Shown here: positions 30,788-39,535 of the stretch, one piece after another
How positions within the stretch are numbered: the first letter of the stretch is position 1
Layout of the letters: every line of letters begins with the position of its first letter
NCBI RefSeq assembly: GCF_003946915.1
Contig: NZ_RPOC01000013.1
Location: 1 to 64,000, forward strand
Length of the DNA stretch: 64,000 nt
Direction: 5' to 3'
DNA from: Flavobacterium ustbae
Lineage (GTDB): Bacteria > Bacteroidota > Bacteroidia > Flavobacteriales > Flavobacteriaceae
Notes under the pieces: model-generated
Database searches by the model: none
Told to the model about the DNA's origin: nothing
The model's input: the letters and a program-made list of their open reading frames with translations, nothing else
Translations under genes and position numbers: made by a program

Positions 30788-31561
30788 TTACTTTTTTTCG
30801 GCAGTCCAAAAAATAGAATTTCGAAGCAGAGTAGTGTAAGCTTCGTTTTCAAATAATTCTGGCGAGTGTCCCATAAAAATATAAATATTTCGAGAAGCAA
30901 AATTATTGTTTGTCCATACTACAGGGTGATCTCCCATTTTTATTTTCGAATCCGGCACGTAACTAGATTCGTCTACCGAAGCTAGAACATGAACATTCGG
31001 ACGCGGACTTTTATCATAAATATACCATTCTTCTTTTTTGATGAGAAAATCAGATGGAAGACCTTGCGTCACGGCATGCGATTTATCTTCAATAGTAACT
31101 TTACCACTTGCAAAATCTGGAATGTAATTCTTAAATTTGATTCCACCCATAAAATCAGAAAACCATTTCCACATTGGATATCCGTCAAACTCTCCGAGTA
31201 AAGTTGCATGGTGTAAGCCAATCCAGCCGCCTTGCCCGCTACTCATGTATTCCTGAAAAGCCTGCATCGATTCTTCGCTCCAAGTGTAAGGAGGATAATC
31301 TAATTGTATCAAGACTTTGTATTGTTTTAGAAGCGCTTTATTTATTGTTTTTGTACTTTCAATATAATCAATGGTAAAACTGCTGTCGATTGCGAGTTTG
31401 TTAAGCCATGGTTTTGCTGCTTTTGTAAAATCAAGATGATGTCCGCCATTTTCATATAAAACCAAAGCTTTAAAACGTGATTTTGTTTGTTTTTGAGCCA
31501 GACAATCCTTTGTCAAAATACAGCTCGAAACAAGTAGAATATAAAATAGGGAGTTTTTCAT
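30788..31561 (-). CDS. secreted ThuA-like domain protein
   Basis: The protein has 257 residues from ATG 31561 (MKNSLFYILLVSSCILTKDCLAQ, a signal peptide). An ATG at 31582 would add 7 residues and leave almost no leader after the nearby TAATTTG box. ThuA features are FKALVLYENGGHHLDFTKAAKPW, LIQLDYPPYTWSEESMQAF, GGWIGLHHA, DHPVVWTN and YIFMGHSPELFENEAYTTLLRNSIFW. The glutamine-amidotransferase-like fold is linked to trehalose or other sugar utilisation in some bacteria. The substrate is unknown; it is exported to the periplasm. Confidence 0.87.
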   Translation of the reverse strand: MKNSLFYILLVSSCILTKDCLAQKQTKSRFKALVLYENGGHHLDFTKAAKPWLNKLAIDSSFTIDYIESTKTINKALLKQYKVLIQLDYPPYTWSEESMQAFQEYMSSGQGGWIGLHHATLLGEFDGYPMWKWFSDFMGGIKFKNYIPDFASGKVTIEDKSHAVTQGLPSDFLIKKEEWYIYDKSPRPNVHVLASVDESSYVPDSKIKMGDHPVVWTNNNFASRNIYIFMGHSPELFENEAYTTLLRNSIFWTAEKK

Positions 31562-31681
31562 GAAAAGCTTTTTTAAACTCATAGTAATGCAAATTACAAA
31601 AAAGAGAAATTTTCTTAAGCTAAATAGTTTGAGATAAAAATTATTGATGTACTAGATTGGGTTTTTGTTAGTAAACCCAAT

Positions 31682-31885
31682 CTAAGTGATTATTTTTTTT
31701 ACATATTTCATTTGATTGAAACATTTGGAATGGATCTCAAGACCCTCTTTATATTGCTCTAAACTCATTCCGTATTTGAAAGGTGAGTTTTCTAAATTAG
31801 TTTTGTTTAAAGGTGAAATTTCAAATTGCTTTTGAATGGAATCTGATTGGCTGGTTTCTTTTCTATTGGCGTTTTGAGTTGTCAT
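31682..31885 (-). CDS. 67-residue hypothetical protein
   Basis: It begins MTTQNANRKETSQSDSIQ and ends KCFNQMKYVKKIIT. The sequence is polar, without a signal peptide or membrane helix, and with a short segment (FKYGMSLEQYKEGLEIH) likely helical. No family is recognised. It lies 42 nt downstream of the next small gene on the same strand and probably shares its transcript. Small size keeps confidence modest. Confidence 0.5.
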   Translation of the reverse strand: MTTQNANRKETSQSDSIQKQFEISPLNKTNLENSPFKYGMSLEQYKEGLEIHSKCFNQMKYVKKIIT

Positions 31886-31927
31886 AAATTAAAACTTGAG
31901 TTGAATGGTTTTACACTATTTATCGGT

Positions 31928-32197
31928 TTATGAGGTCAAAAGTTTTATTTTTTCAATTGCCTGCTTGTTTTCATTTGCCACTTCTACCAATGCAAGTAAA
32001 ATATCGTTTCTGGATATTGTTTTATTTCTAACGTTTCTAATTAATGCTTTGCTTGGAGCTGGTTTGCCATTTTTGACAATACAAGCAATAGTAAGATCTA
32101 CATAGGTTGCTGGTAAATGCTTATCTATAAATTCATAAGCTTTTTTATTGTGAGAATTATCTTCTTTAAAATTGCTATTATTGATTAATTTTGACAT
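31928..32197 (-). CDS. 89-residue putative small DNA-binding regulator
   Basis: The central part (AYEFIDKHLPATYVDLTIACI, SKALIRNVRNKTISRNDILLALVEVANENK) resembles short helix-turn-helix proteins common in Bacteroidetes mobile elements, where a helix like STIRNVRNG is followed by a helix of LVEVAxENK type. That similarity is by eye. It is divergent from an XRE-type regulator with a 118-bp spacer, an arrangement seen in paired regulators or toxin/antitoxin control loci. The function is unknown. Confidence 0.6.
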   Translation of the reverse strand: MSKLINNSNFKEDNSHNKKAYEFIDKHLPATYVDLTIACIVKNGKPAPSKALIRNVRNKTISRNDILLALVEVANENKQAIEKIKLLTS

Positions 32198-32315
32198 ATA
32201 TTTGTTAATTATTATTTACATAAATTTGGTTTGGATAAATGTAAGATTATTATTATATTTATTATTCTTTTTAATGTTAAAAAATATATTTTAGCTATAT
32301 TTTGTTTGAATTTTA

Positions 32316-32645
32316 ATGATGATGTATAACGAGAAACTAAGCAAATTCTTTAAGGATAAAGGATTAAAGCAAAAAGAAGTGGGGGCAATCTTAGGATTTA
32401 GCCCTGCAATGATTGGAAGATATTTACATGGAACGGCTAATATTGGCTCTGAATTTATTATTAGCCTAAGTAAAAATTTTCCAGATGTGGATTTGAATGA
32501 TCTTTTTGCTCCCGATGAGCAGAATATGGTTAATGAAGCTGAAGCAGTTTATGAAAAGCAGACTATTTTGAATGATTTACAAGAGATAGAAAACCGTATT
32601 CATAATATAAGATTGCGTTTGGCAGACAAAAAGTTTGAGGAATAG
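32316..32645 (+). CDS. XRE-family HTH regulator
   Basis: The protein has 109 residues. A Cro/CI-type HTH covers residues 5-60: KLSKFFKDKGLKQKEVGAILG, FSPAMIGRYLHGTANI, IISLSKNFPDVDLNDLF. The remaining C-terminus (about 65-109) is a coiled-coil-like helix (ILNDLQEIENRIHNIRLRLADKK) that could dimerise. It is divergent from two small minus-strand genes that it may control. No phage genes surround it. Confidence 0.82.
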   Translation: MMMYNEKLSKFFKDKGLKQKEVGAILGFSPAMIGRYLHGTANIGSEFIISLSKNFPDVDLNDLFAPDEQNMVNEAEAVYEKQTILNDLQEIENRIHNIRLRLADKKFEE

Positions 32646-32697
32646 TCCAAATTAGATTCCAAGAATATCTAACAATTCTAATTTTACAGTATTAATT

Positions 32698-32720
32698 AAA
32701 CCACTTTATTAGAGTGGTTT
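32698..32720 (+). terminator. terminator of the XRE gene
   Basis: AAACCACT (32698-32705) pairs with AGTGGTTT (32713-32720), followed by T's. It lies 50 nt after the XRE stop. Confidence 0.75.
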
Positions 32721-32815
32721 TTTCGTTTAAACAAGCTGATTTTTAACTAAGTCATTGCTAAGATGTTAAGCTTTTTTTTATTAAATTTGGTTAACAATTT
32801 CTAGCAGTAACCAAT

Positions 32816-33919
32816 ATGGAAAAATTAAAACGACCGGTTTATGTTAAACCAGAAGCGGATGATTTTTTTAAAAAGATGCGTTTAGAAGTGAATGAAACGG
32901 TCTTAAAAAACTCGTCCTTGTACATGTTAAATGTTGTGAAGTCTTTAGGGCTTCTGGCAGTGTTTTTTTTGTTCTACGCCTGTATTTTAATTTTCGGGAA
33001 CCAGACTCCCTTATTATTTCTTTTTTACATCTTGTCTGGCATTACAATGATTGTTTTATTTATAAATGCTTTTCATGATGCTGCACACGGAGCTTTGTTT
33101 AAAAAACCAAAGCATAATGAATGGTTCCTATATGTTTTAGAACTCTTTGGGAGCAATCATTGGCTATGGATGCGCCGTCATATAAGCCTGCATCATGCCT
33201 ATCCAAACGTACCCGATTGGGATGTCGATATCAAGCAAAGTGATATTATTCGAATATTTCCCAACAGTCCACTGTTTAATTATCACAAATACCAACATAT
33301 TTACATGTGGTTTATTTATCCCCTTTATAGTCTAAACTGGCTTTATATAAGAGATTTTAAAGACTTCTTTGGTAAAAAAGATAATTATGTGAGAAAAGTG
33401 GTAGATAAGATTCCAAGGCAGGAAGTTTACAGGCTTTTTGTGGCTAAAATTGTGAATCTTATTTATTTACTATTTATTCCGATGATGCTTTTAAACCAGC
33501 CTTGGCATATGGTTTTGTTTGCTTGGCTGTCTATGCATATGTGTGGCAGTGCAATTGGTGTGGTGGCATTGGTTTCGACTCATGTCGATGAAGATGCTCA
33601 TTTTCCGAATACAGATGAAGAAGGAAATCTTTCTGATACTTGGGTTGTGCATCAAATGATTGTTACAAAAGACTTTAGTACAGAAAGTAAGCTTGCTAAT
33701 TTTTTATACGGTGGGTTTACCCATCACGTTGCACATCATCTTTTTCCAGCTGTTGGACATACTTATTATCCGTATATAACGCCAATTATAAGACGCTATG
33801 CAGAAGAATATAATTTGCCTTATACCTCCTATCCGTTTTATCAGGCTGTTCGTTCTCATTTTAGAATGCTGAAAAACAAAGGAGTGAAAGAAAATATATT
33901 AGTTACAGGTGAAATATAA
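32816..33919 (+). CDS. membrane fatty acid desaturase (acyl-CoA/acyl-lipid type)
   Basis: The protein has 367 residues with four or more membrane helices. The three histidine boxes of membrane di-iron desaturases are present: HDAAHGAL, HISLHHAYPN (HxxxHH type) and HHVAHHLFP. It inserts a double bond in acyl chains. The spacing matches the front-end/Delta-type desaturases of Bacteroidetes, but regiospecificity cannot be read. A TAAATTTG at 32782-32789 is a candidate -7 box. A bidirectional terminator follows. Confidence 0.9.
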   Translation: MEKLKRPVYVKPEADDFFKKMRLEVNETVLKNSSLYMLNVVKSLGLLAVFFLFYACILIFGNQTPLLFLFYILSGITMIVLFINAFHDAAHGALFKKPKHNEWFLYVLELFGSNHWLWMRRHISLHHAYPNVPDWDVDIKQSDIIRIFPNSPLFNYHKYQHIYMWFIYPLYSLNWLYIRDFKDFFGKKDNYVRKVVDKIPRQEVYRLFVAKIVNLIYLLFIPMMLLNQPWHMVLFAWLSMHMCGSAIGVVALVSTHVDEDAHFPNTDEEGNLSDTWVVHQMIVTKDFSTESKLANFLYGGFTHHVAHHLFPAVGHTYYPYITPIIRRYAEEYNLPYTSYPFYQAVRSHFRMLKNKGVKENILVTGEI

Positions 33920-33960
33920 TCATAAAAAAAGCGGTTTTTTAAACCGCTTTTTTTATGATT
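33918..33960. terminator. 20-bp bidirectional terminator
   Basis: The 20-bp perfect arms at 33918-33937 and 33941-33960 contain AAAAAAAGCGGTTT and its complement with a 3-nt loop. It overlaps the desaturase stop codon and works on both strands; on the minus strand it ends the remnant at 33964-34110. Confidence 0.88.
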
Positions 33961-33963
33961 ATA

Positions 33964-34110
33964 CTATTTTTTAATTTCAGCATTTTGCTTTTTTCTCTTC
34001 AGATCTTTTAAAAACGTATCTTTAATTTCAATATCAAAATTATCTTCTTTAAAAACCGTCAATTTAGATTCTGAAAATTTATAGACATTAATTTTATTGT
34101 TTTTTACAGG
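33964..34110 (-). pseudogene. remnant of a gene 3' end without a start codon
   Basis: The minus-strand frame reads, from the coding side, KPIPVKNNKINVYKFSESK then LTVFKEDNFDIEIKDTFL and KDLKRKKQNAEIKK, ending with TAG at 33966-33964. It has an in-frame TAA just upstream and no ATG. Amino-acid usage looks protein-like, and a terminator lies correctly after the stop. I interpret it as the preserved tail of a gene deleted on its 5' side, where the dipeptidase gene now starts. The family is not recognised. Confidence 0.4.
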
Positions 34111-34156
34111 AATCGGTTTTTAATATTTTTTGTTTAACTTCAATTTTTTAAATCAT

Positions 34157-34810
34157 ATGGCAATGAATCGCACATTAAAAACTTTACTATTTTTTATTTT
34201 AGGAATTAGCTCTCTGCAAGCTCAAAACGAAACTTATACAGCTCCAGCAGAAATCAAAATCTCAGATACTACATTTGTAAACCTACGAGATTATAGCAAT
34301 GATTTTGTATATGATATGAAATATGCGACCGAAGATAATTTTCTAAAAACTAAAGTTTACGATTGTGCTGAATGCATGCTTCGTTTAAAAACTGTGAAAG
34401 CATTAATTGCTGCCAATAAAGATTTTTTGAAAAAAGGCTACAGAATCAAAATATTTGATTGTTATAGACCTTTAGATATTCAGAAAAAAATGTGGGAAAT
34501 CGTTTCGAATCCTATTTATGTAGCAGATCCAAAAAAAGGCTCCATCCATAATAGAGGAGGAGCCGTAGATATTTCTTTAGTTGATATAACAGGAAAAGAA
34601 GTGGATATGGGAACTTCTTTTGATTTTTTTGGAATCAGAGCCAGTCATAATTTTAAACAGCTTTCCAAAGAGATTCTTTCGCAAAGAGCGTATCTAAAAA
34701 AGACAATGATTAAAAATGGCTTCAATTCGTTTGATTCGGAGTGGTGGCATTATAATTTAAAAACAGGTTTAAAAGATAAAGTGTCCAACCAGAAATGGAA
34801 ATGCGATTAA
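34157..34810 (+). CDS. secreted D-alanyl-D-alanine dipeptidase (VanX/DdpX, M15D)
   Basis: The protein has 217 residues from ATG 34157 (MAMNRTLKTLLFFILGISSLQAQ, a signal peptide); 34163 is also possible. The zinc-binding motif is SIHNRGGAVDISL (H and D), with EWWH as the third ligand and catalytic Glu. FDCYRPLDIQKKMW carries the conserved Arg. It cleaves D-Ala-D-Ala in the periplasm, more likely for cell-wall recycling than vancomycin resistance, since no vanHA partner is present. It converges on a minus-strand gene with no gap. Confidence 0.9.
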   Translation: MAMNRTLKTLLFFILGISSLQAQNETYTAPAEIKISDTTFVNLRDYSNDFVYDMKYATEDNFLKTKVYDCAECMLRLKTVKALIAANKDFLKKGYRIKIFDCYRPLDIQKKMWEIVSNPIYVADPKKGSIHNRGGAVDISLVDITGKEVDMGTSFDFFGIRASHNFKQLSKEILSQRAYLKKTMIKNGFNSFDSEWWHYNLKTGLKDKVSNQKWKCD

Positions 34811-35380
34811 TTATTCAATGCATCGAATGTTTTCCATGAAATAGGTGTTAGGATTTGTAACCTTTCCAGTTAACTCAGAGGTAAGTTCTCTTTTAACAAT
34901 GTAATCTTCAATATTGGTTAGATATTTTACACGCATAATTGAGATAGGCGACTTTTTTAGTTCCTCGTAATTATCTTTCATAAACATAAAAATTCCTGTA
35001 TTTACACGATTGTTAAACCCTTCTTTTTCATCACGAATTAAAGTTCCGCAGTTTTCTTGATCAATATGCATCAAGGTTACAATTTTTCCGTTTTCTAATT
35101 GTAGAAAGATTTTCGAATTTTTATCAAAACAATTGGCTTTAATAAAATCTTTACTTTTTTGAATGCTCTGTAAGTTTAAAGTAGGCAGTCCATCAGTTTG
35201 GGCTAATGAAAAGAAGATATAATTAAAGTTTCCTCCAAAATATTTCTCGCTCATAAGATACTCATTGGTTACTTTATAGCTTCCAATTGAGTCATTTACA
35301 TTTGCACTATATTCACATGGTTTTTGTGCAAATGCGGTAAAAGTCAATAAAAAAAGAGTTAGTGTAATTAGTTGTTTCAT
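34811..35380 (-). CDS. secreted protein of unknown function
   Basis: The protein has 189 residues with the signal peptide MKQLITLTLFLLTFTAFAQ. The mature part begins KPCEYSANVNDSIGSYKVT and includes NYIFFSLAQTDGLPTLNLQ, FLQLENGKIVTLMHIDQENC and INIEDYIVKRELTSELTGKV-like beta-rich segments. Four cysteines in the mature part could form disulfides. No family is recognised. Its stop directly abuts that of the dipeptidase gene, and it starts 4 nt after the THUMP-like methyltransferase stop, so it is likely co-transcribed. Confidence 0.7.
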   Translation of the reverse strand: MKQLITLTLFLLTFTAFAQKPCEYSANVNDSIGSYKVTNEYLMSEKYFGGNFNYIFFSLAQTDGLPTLNLQSIQKSKDFIKANCFDKNSKIFLQLENGKIVTLMHIDQENCGTLIRDEKEGFNNRVNTGIFMFMKDNYEELKKSPISIMRVKYLTNIEDYIVKRELTSELTGKVTNPNTYFMENIRCIE

Positions 35381-35384
35381 TGTA

Positions 35385-36566
35385 TTAGTTTATTTTGGTG
35401 CAAATTAAAACTATTTTGTTATCTTTTAAATCAGTTGTAAAAAAACAATACAAATTACCTCCATTTTTTATTTTCCACTTTTTTCTAATGTTTTCTACCG
35501 TTTCGGGAAAATTTCGAGTGGTAATATTCGCCTGTTTATTGGCCAATTCGTTTTTCATTTCATTTTTATTGTACGAAATGACTTTTTGAATTTCAAATTT
35601 TCTTCCGGGAAAATCAATTAAATCATCTGAAGTATATAAATGCGAATGTCTGTGAAGTTTATCAATTTGAAAAGTGCTGCTTACTTCGTCAAAACCTCCC
35701 GATTTCATAATAGCAGCATTTGGCTCGTACAGATATTTTTTAGGTAAGCCATACGATAAAGACGAGGTTTCTCCGCCTAAAACAAACTCAAAAGTTTCTG
35801 TTTTTTCTTTTAAAATATTAGCGGTTTTTAAAGTTATTTCGCCAGAATAATTTTTGTGAATTTCAAAAAGCAGTTCTTTAACTTCATTTTCTAAAGCGAC
35901 AATATGAATGTTTTTTACATTTTTTAATTCTGATAATCCTGCTGAAATATCTAATAAAGGAGCTGTTTTAATTAAAATTTGATCTGACTTTTCGAAATAA
36001 AAATCAAGCAATTCAGGAACATTTGGCAGACAGTCTTTCAGCATGAAAACTTTGCCTTTGCTGTCATTTCTTCGCGAAGGATCAATATAAACCCAATCAA
36101 ATTTCTGATTTTCTTTTTCTAATAAATGAATAGAATCGCCAGCAAAAAAGGTGCAATTTTCAACTTCTAACTGTTTAAAATTGTGCGAGACAATTGCTGA
36201 TAAATCTTCATTTATTTCACAATGTGTTATCGATTTAAATTGCTTCGAAAAATAATAATCATCAACACCAAAACCGCCTGTTAAGTCAATTAAGGTTTGT
36301 CCAGAAATTAAAGATGCTTTGTAAGCTGCCGTCTTTTCTGAAGAAGTTTGTTCTACAGAAATTTTACTTGGATACATAACGTTTTCTGTAGCAAACCAAG
36401 TCGGGAGTTTTTCCTTTGCTTTTGTTCGGGCTTCAATTTGATTTAAAATCAAAATCCAATCCACTTCTGGAAACGGATTTTTTTGGAGCGCCAATTTTGT
36501 TATATCTGCATCAGTATTTTTTTTAATAAATTCCTGTATATCTTGATGCAAAATAGAAGTATTCAA
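35385..36566 (-). CDS. class I methyltransferase with THUMP-like domain
   Basis: The protein has 393 residues. The SAM fold is at about 80-230 (GQTLIDLTGGFGVDDYYFSK; CEINEDLSAIV; FDWVYIDPSRRND, the DPxRR catalytic-type motif). A C-terminal THUMP-like segment is at about 320-390 (FEIQKVISYNKNEMKNELANK, ANITTRNFP, ENIRKKWKIKNGG). It is a putative RNA methyltransferase with unknown target. The only start near the N-terminus is TTG (36566). Stop and start with the AI-2E gene are 3 nt apart, so an operon is likely. Confidence 0.85.
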   Translation of the reverse strand: MNTSILHQDIQEFIKKNTDADITKLALQKNPFPEVDWILILNQIEARTKAKEKLPTWFATENVMYPSKISVEQTSSEKTAAYKASLISGQTLIDLTGGFGVDDYYFSKQFKSITHCEINEDLSAIVSHNFKQLEVENCTFFAGDSIHLLEKENQKFDWVYIDPSRRNDSKGKVFMLKDCLPNVPELLDFYFEKSDQILIKTAPLLDISAGLSELKNVKNIHIVALENEVKELLFEIHKNYSGEITLKTANILKEKTETFEFVLGGETSSLSYGLPKKYLYEPNAAIMKSGGFDEVSSTFQIDKLHRHSHLYTSDDLIDFPGRKFEIQKVISYNKNEMKNELANKQANITTRNFPETVENIRKKWKIKNGGNLYCFFTTDLKDNKIVLICTKIN

Positions 36567-36569
36567 TTT

Positions 36570-37661
36570 TTAGATTCTTTCGGTTAATACGGATACAATT
36601 TTATTGTTTGGAAAAAATTCTTTTAAAATCACTTTAATCATCGTAAAAGCCGGAACTGCGATGATCATACCGACAATGCCGAATGTAATACCGCTAATTA
36701 AAATAATCAAGAATATTTCTAACGGATGCGAATTTACGCTTTTTGATGAAATTATCGGCTGACTTACATTATTGTCAATCGCTTGAACTACCAAAAAGCC
36801 AATAACCACATAAATTGTTTTAGGCAATATTTCAGACTGAAAATCTTGTCCAATCATACTGATCATGGTTAAAATTCCAGCCAGAGTTGTTCCAATAATT
36901 GGTCCTAGATAAGGTATAATATTTAGAATAGCACATAAAAAAGCAATTACAAAAGCGTTTTTATTTCCGAAGATTAGCAATACAATAAGATATAGAATGA
37001 ATACAACAATAAGCTGTAATAACAAACCAATAAAATATCGAGTCAGTAAATGATTAATTTTTGTAATAGAATTCAAAATTTTATCTTCATTTGAATCTGG
37101 AAGTATTCTTCTCGCTTGATCTTTAAAAATATCCTGGTCTTTAATAAAAAAGAATGTGATAAAAAACACCGACACCAATCCCATTCCCATATCGGCCATA
37201 AAATTGATAATCGAATTTATAAATCTGGTAAAATAGCTAAAATCTAGAACAGACGTAAGTTTAGAATCTTTTATAACTTTATTTAAGTCAATATGTTGAA
37301 TATTAAAGTATTCTTCAAGATGTTTTTCGGTCTCTATAAATTTATCCTGTAAATGAGCAGTGTCCAAAAGGGCTAAATTATTGGCTTGTGAAATAATTAA
37401 AGGAACAAACAATAAGATAAAACCTACTATCAGGAAAATAAACAATATAATTGTACACGTGGCCGCCAGAGAATTGCTGAATTTAAGTTTGTTTTTTAAA
37501 AATAAAACCAGCGGATTGGCAATTAAACATAAAATTAAAGAAATACATAAGTATACAATTACAGTTTGAATTTCATATAAAAAATATAAAACGATACCAA
37601 TTATTAAGATTGTAGCTAAAGCTCTTAAAATTCCGTTCGAAATAGTTTTAGACGTGATCAT
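36570..37661 (-). CDS. AI-2E family transporter (PerM/YdiK-like)
   Basis: The protein has 363 residues with eight predicted membrane helices. The family pattern is present: a central helix pair (MADMGMGLVSVFFITFFFIKD), LTRYFIGLLLQLIVVFILYL, and the conserved ILNIIPYLGPIIG motif, ending in GITFGIVGMIIAVPAFTMIKVILKE. These are inner-membrane permeases; only a few have a proven role in signal export or ion exchange, so no substrate is assigned. It is first in a three-gene minus-strand unit. Confidence 0.88.
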   Translation of the reverse strand: MITSKTISNGILRALATILIIGIVLYFLYEIQTVIVYLCISLILCLIANPLVLFLKNKLKFSNSLAATCTIILFIFLIVGFILLFVPLIISQANNLALLDTAHLQDKFIETEKHLEEYFNIQHIDLNKVIKDSKLTSVLDFSYFTRFINSIINFMADMGMGLVSVFFITFFFIKDQDIFKDQARRILPDSNEDKILNSITKINHLLTRYFIGLLLQLIVVFILYLIVLLIFGNKNAFVIAFLCAILNIIPYLGPIIGTTLAGILTMISMIGQDFQSEILPKTIYVVIGFLVVQAIDNNVSQPIISSKSVNSHPLEIFLIILISGITFGIVGMIIAVPAFTMIKVILKEFFPNNKIVSVLTERI

Positions 37662-37721
37662 GTTTAAAATTTAGACTATAAATATAGAAAAAAGCATTTT
37701 AAAATTTAGGGTTAAACAAAA

Positions 37722-37748
37722 AAAGCGAGATCAAATTCATCTCGCTTT
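37722..37748 (-). terminator. terminator of the M43 protease gene
   Basis: AAAGCGAGAT (37722-37731) and ATCTCGCTTT (37739-37748) form a 10-bp stem. The A run to the left gives U's on the minus strand. It is located 22 nt after the protease stop. Confidence 0.85.
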
Positions 37749-37769
37749 ATAATTGTATTTTGTTAACAA

Positions 37770-38729
37770 TTATTGTGCAAATGAGGCTCTAGCTCCTCCA
37801 GTTGTAAAAATTGCTGAAATTCTGTTTTTCTGCCCTGTTGAAAACATGTACATCGCTGCATCATCAACATAGTCCATATAGTTCATTGTCATTTCTACAG
37901 GCGTGCCAGAACAAGTGCTGTAATGTGGGTAAGAAGGAACACCATAGTTTGCAGTATTGTGAGTTGGAGTGTCTGAAACTAAATCACTTCCGCAAGTTGC
38001 ATCTCCCCAGATGTGACGTAAATTCATCCAGTGTCCTACTTCGTGTGTTGCCGTTCTTCCTAAGTTAAATGGAGCATTTGCAGATCCAGATAAACCGAAA
38101 TAACGAGAGTCAATTACTACTCCGTCAGTTGAAGAAGCGCCGCCAGGAAATTGAGCATATCCGAGAATTCCGCCTCCAATTGCGCAAGACCACATGTTTA
38201 ATTTTGTAGTTGGAGAAGTAGGAGCAATTCCGCCTTGAGCAGTTTTTTTCATCGCATCATTTGTTCCCCAAGAAGTTTTAGTCGTCGATTTTCTAATAAC
38301 TTGATCTAAAACAAATGTAATTCCGATGTTGGCCTTAACTCCTGAAAACAATGCTGGTACATTATTGTAATCTGAGTTTAAAGCATTAAAATCTTTGTTT
38401 AAAACATCAATCTGCGATTGAATTTGTGCATTCGAAATATTTTGTGCAGTTGTTCTATACAGAACATTTACTACAACTGGAATTTCGATTTTTCCATTTA
38501 CCAAACGGCCCGTAAAAGTAGAACCTGCATGATTTACTGTAAAAGTCTCAATCTCGTTCATTCTAATAGCCAATGAAGGATCAGCTTTTAATTGAGCTTC
38601 GAGAACTTCTTGTGTTGCACAGCCTCTACGAGAAGCAACAGTTGCATCTGCATCAGCAGATTCTGATTGTTCGTTTTGACAAGCAAATAGCATTAATGCG
38701 GCAAATGTGGTAATAATAACTTTTTTCAT
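37770..38729 (-). CDS. secreted zinc metalloprotease, pappalysin/cytophagalysin M43 type
   Basis: The protein has 319 residues with a lipoprotein-like signal (MKKVIITTFAALMLFACQNE). The catalytic site is HEVGHWMNLRHIWGD (HExxHxxxxxH plus D). The Met-turn appears in CSGTPVEMTMNYMDYVDDA. IPVVVNVLYRTTAQNISNAQIQSQIDVL is the M43 prodomain-end pattern. It is extracellular or surface-anchored. No C-terminal type IX sorting domain is seen after GGARASFAQ, and the lipobox suggests membrane anchoring. A 298-bp non-coding AT-rich stretch lies upstream. Confidence 0.9.
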   Translation of the reverse strand: MKKVIITTFAALMLFACQNEQSESADADATVASRRGCATQEVLEAQLKADPSLAIRMNEIETFTVNHAGSTFTGRLVNGKIEIPVVVNVLYRTTAQNISNAQIQSQIDVLNKDFNALNSDYNNVPALFSGVKANIGITFVLDQVIRKSTTKTSWGTNDAMKKTAQGGIAPTSPTTKLNMWSCAIGGGILGYAQFPGGASSTDGVVIDSRYFGLSGSANAPFNLGRTATHEVGHWMNLRHIWGDATCGSDLVSDTPTHNTANYGVPSYPHYSTCSGTPVEMTMNYMDYVDDAAMYMFSTGQKNRISAIFTTGGARASFAQ

Positions 38730-39027
38730 AATAATTTGGGTTTTTTGTTATAAAAATGTTGATTAGTTAAATATCGTTGCAATTTTATAACAAAAATGAA
38801 TTGTAGAAAAATATTACAAAGAATAATTTGTGAGAAATTTTACGACACCTTACAAACATTGATTCCTACAAAAATTGAGTTAAAAATATTATGATGTATT
38901 TTCTTATTTTGTGTTTTGAAAGAAGTATTTTGACGATGAAATTTGCTTTTCATCGAATTAATAATCAGTAATATGCATTCTCATTTTTAGTATTTGAGAA
39001 AAAAGAAAAGATTTTCTATGATAAAAA
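38730..39027. other. non-coding spacer without recognisable features
   Basis: The 298-bp stretch between the M43 protease start and the TrmH-like stop is AT-rich. No open frame, hairpin or repeat word stands out. The protease promoter should lie at its left end. Confidence 0.7.
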
Positions 39028-39525
39028 CTAAAGTGAAGTAATCTCGTAAAGCGCAATACTTGCTGCTTGTACTACATTCATGCTGCTATTTTTGCCAAAC
39101 ATATTGATATGCACAATTTGATGCGAAAGTTGTAGAAGTTCATCTGAAATTCCGTTAATCTCGCTTCCGATCAAAAGGGCAATTTTTTTGTTTTCAGGAA
39201 GATTAACTTTTTTTAAAGGTTTACTGTTTGAAGCAATTTCTAAAGAAATGATTTCAAAGTTATGATCAATCAAATAAGAGCGAAGTTCGCTAAAGTCTTC
39301 AATGACTGAATGCTGCACATGAAGATGGGTGCTGCGAGAAGTCTTATTTATTTTACGAGGCGTAAGCGGAATATCTTTTCCGAAAAAGATAATATTTTCA
39401 ACTCCAAAAGCTTCAGAAATTCTAAATAAAGAACCAATATTCTGCTGAAAGTAAATATGATCGCATACTAAAGTAATTGGAAATGTTTTTCTTTCAAATT
39501 GATTTTCTTCGTGAGTTAACTGCAC
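39028..39525 (-). CDS. TrmH/SpoU-family RNA 2'-O-methyltransferase
   Basis: The protein has 165 residues with SPOUT motifs: NIGSLFRISEAFGV (motif 1), KIALLIGSEINGISDELL (motif 2) and NMFGKNSSMNVVQAASIALYEI (motif 3, SAM knot). The N-terminal RNA-binding extension of TrmH/RlmB is absent, so it is a minimal enzyme of the TrmL or catalytic-domain kind. The target may be tRNA or rRNA. Translation appears to begin at GTG 39525. It lies 10 nt downstream of the DUF4159 gene. Confidence 0.87.
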   Translation of the reverse strand: MQLTHEENQFERKTFPITLVCDHIYFQQNIGSLFRISEAFGVENIIFFGKDIPLTPRKINKTSRSTHLHVQHSVIEDFSELRSYLIDHNFEIISLEIASNSKPLKKVNLPENKKIALLIGSEINGISDELLQLSHQIVHINMFGKNSSMNVVQAASIALYEITSL

Positions 39526-39535
39526 TTTCTAAAAT

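Noticed and set aside
31682..32645. Prophage or integrative element
   Set aside because: No integrase, structural or replication genes and no attachment-site repeats are visible around the small regulators, despite the nearby tRNAs.
34157..34810. Vancomycin resistance determinant
   Set aside because: The dipeptidase is VanX-like, but no vanH, vanA ligase or vanRS genes are present; cell-wall recycling is more likely.
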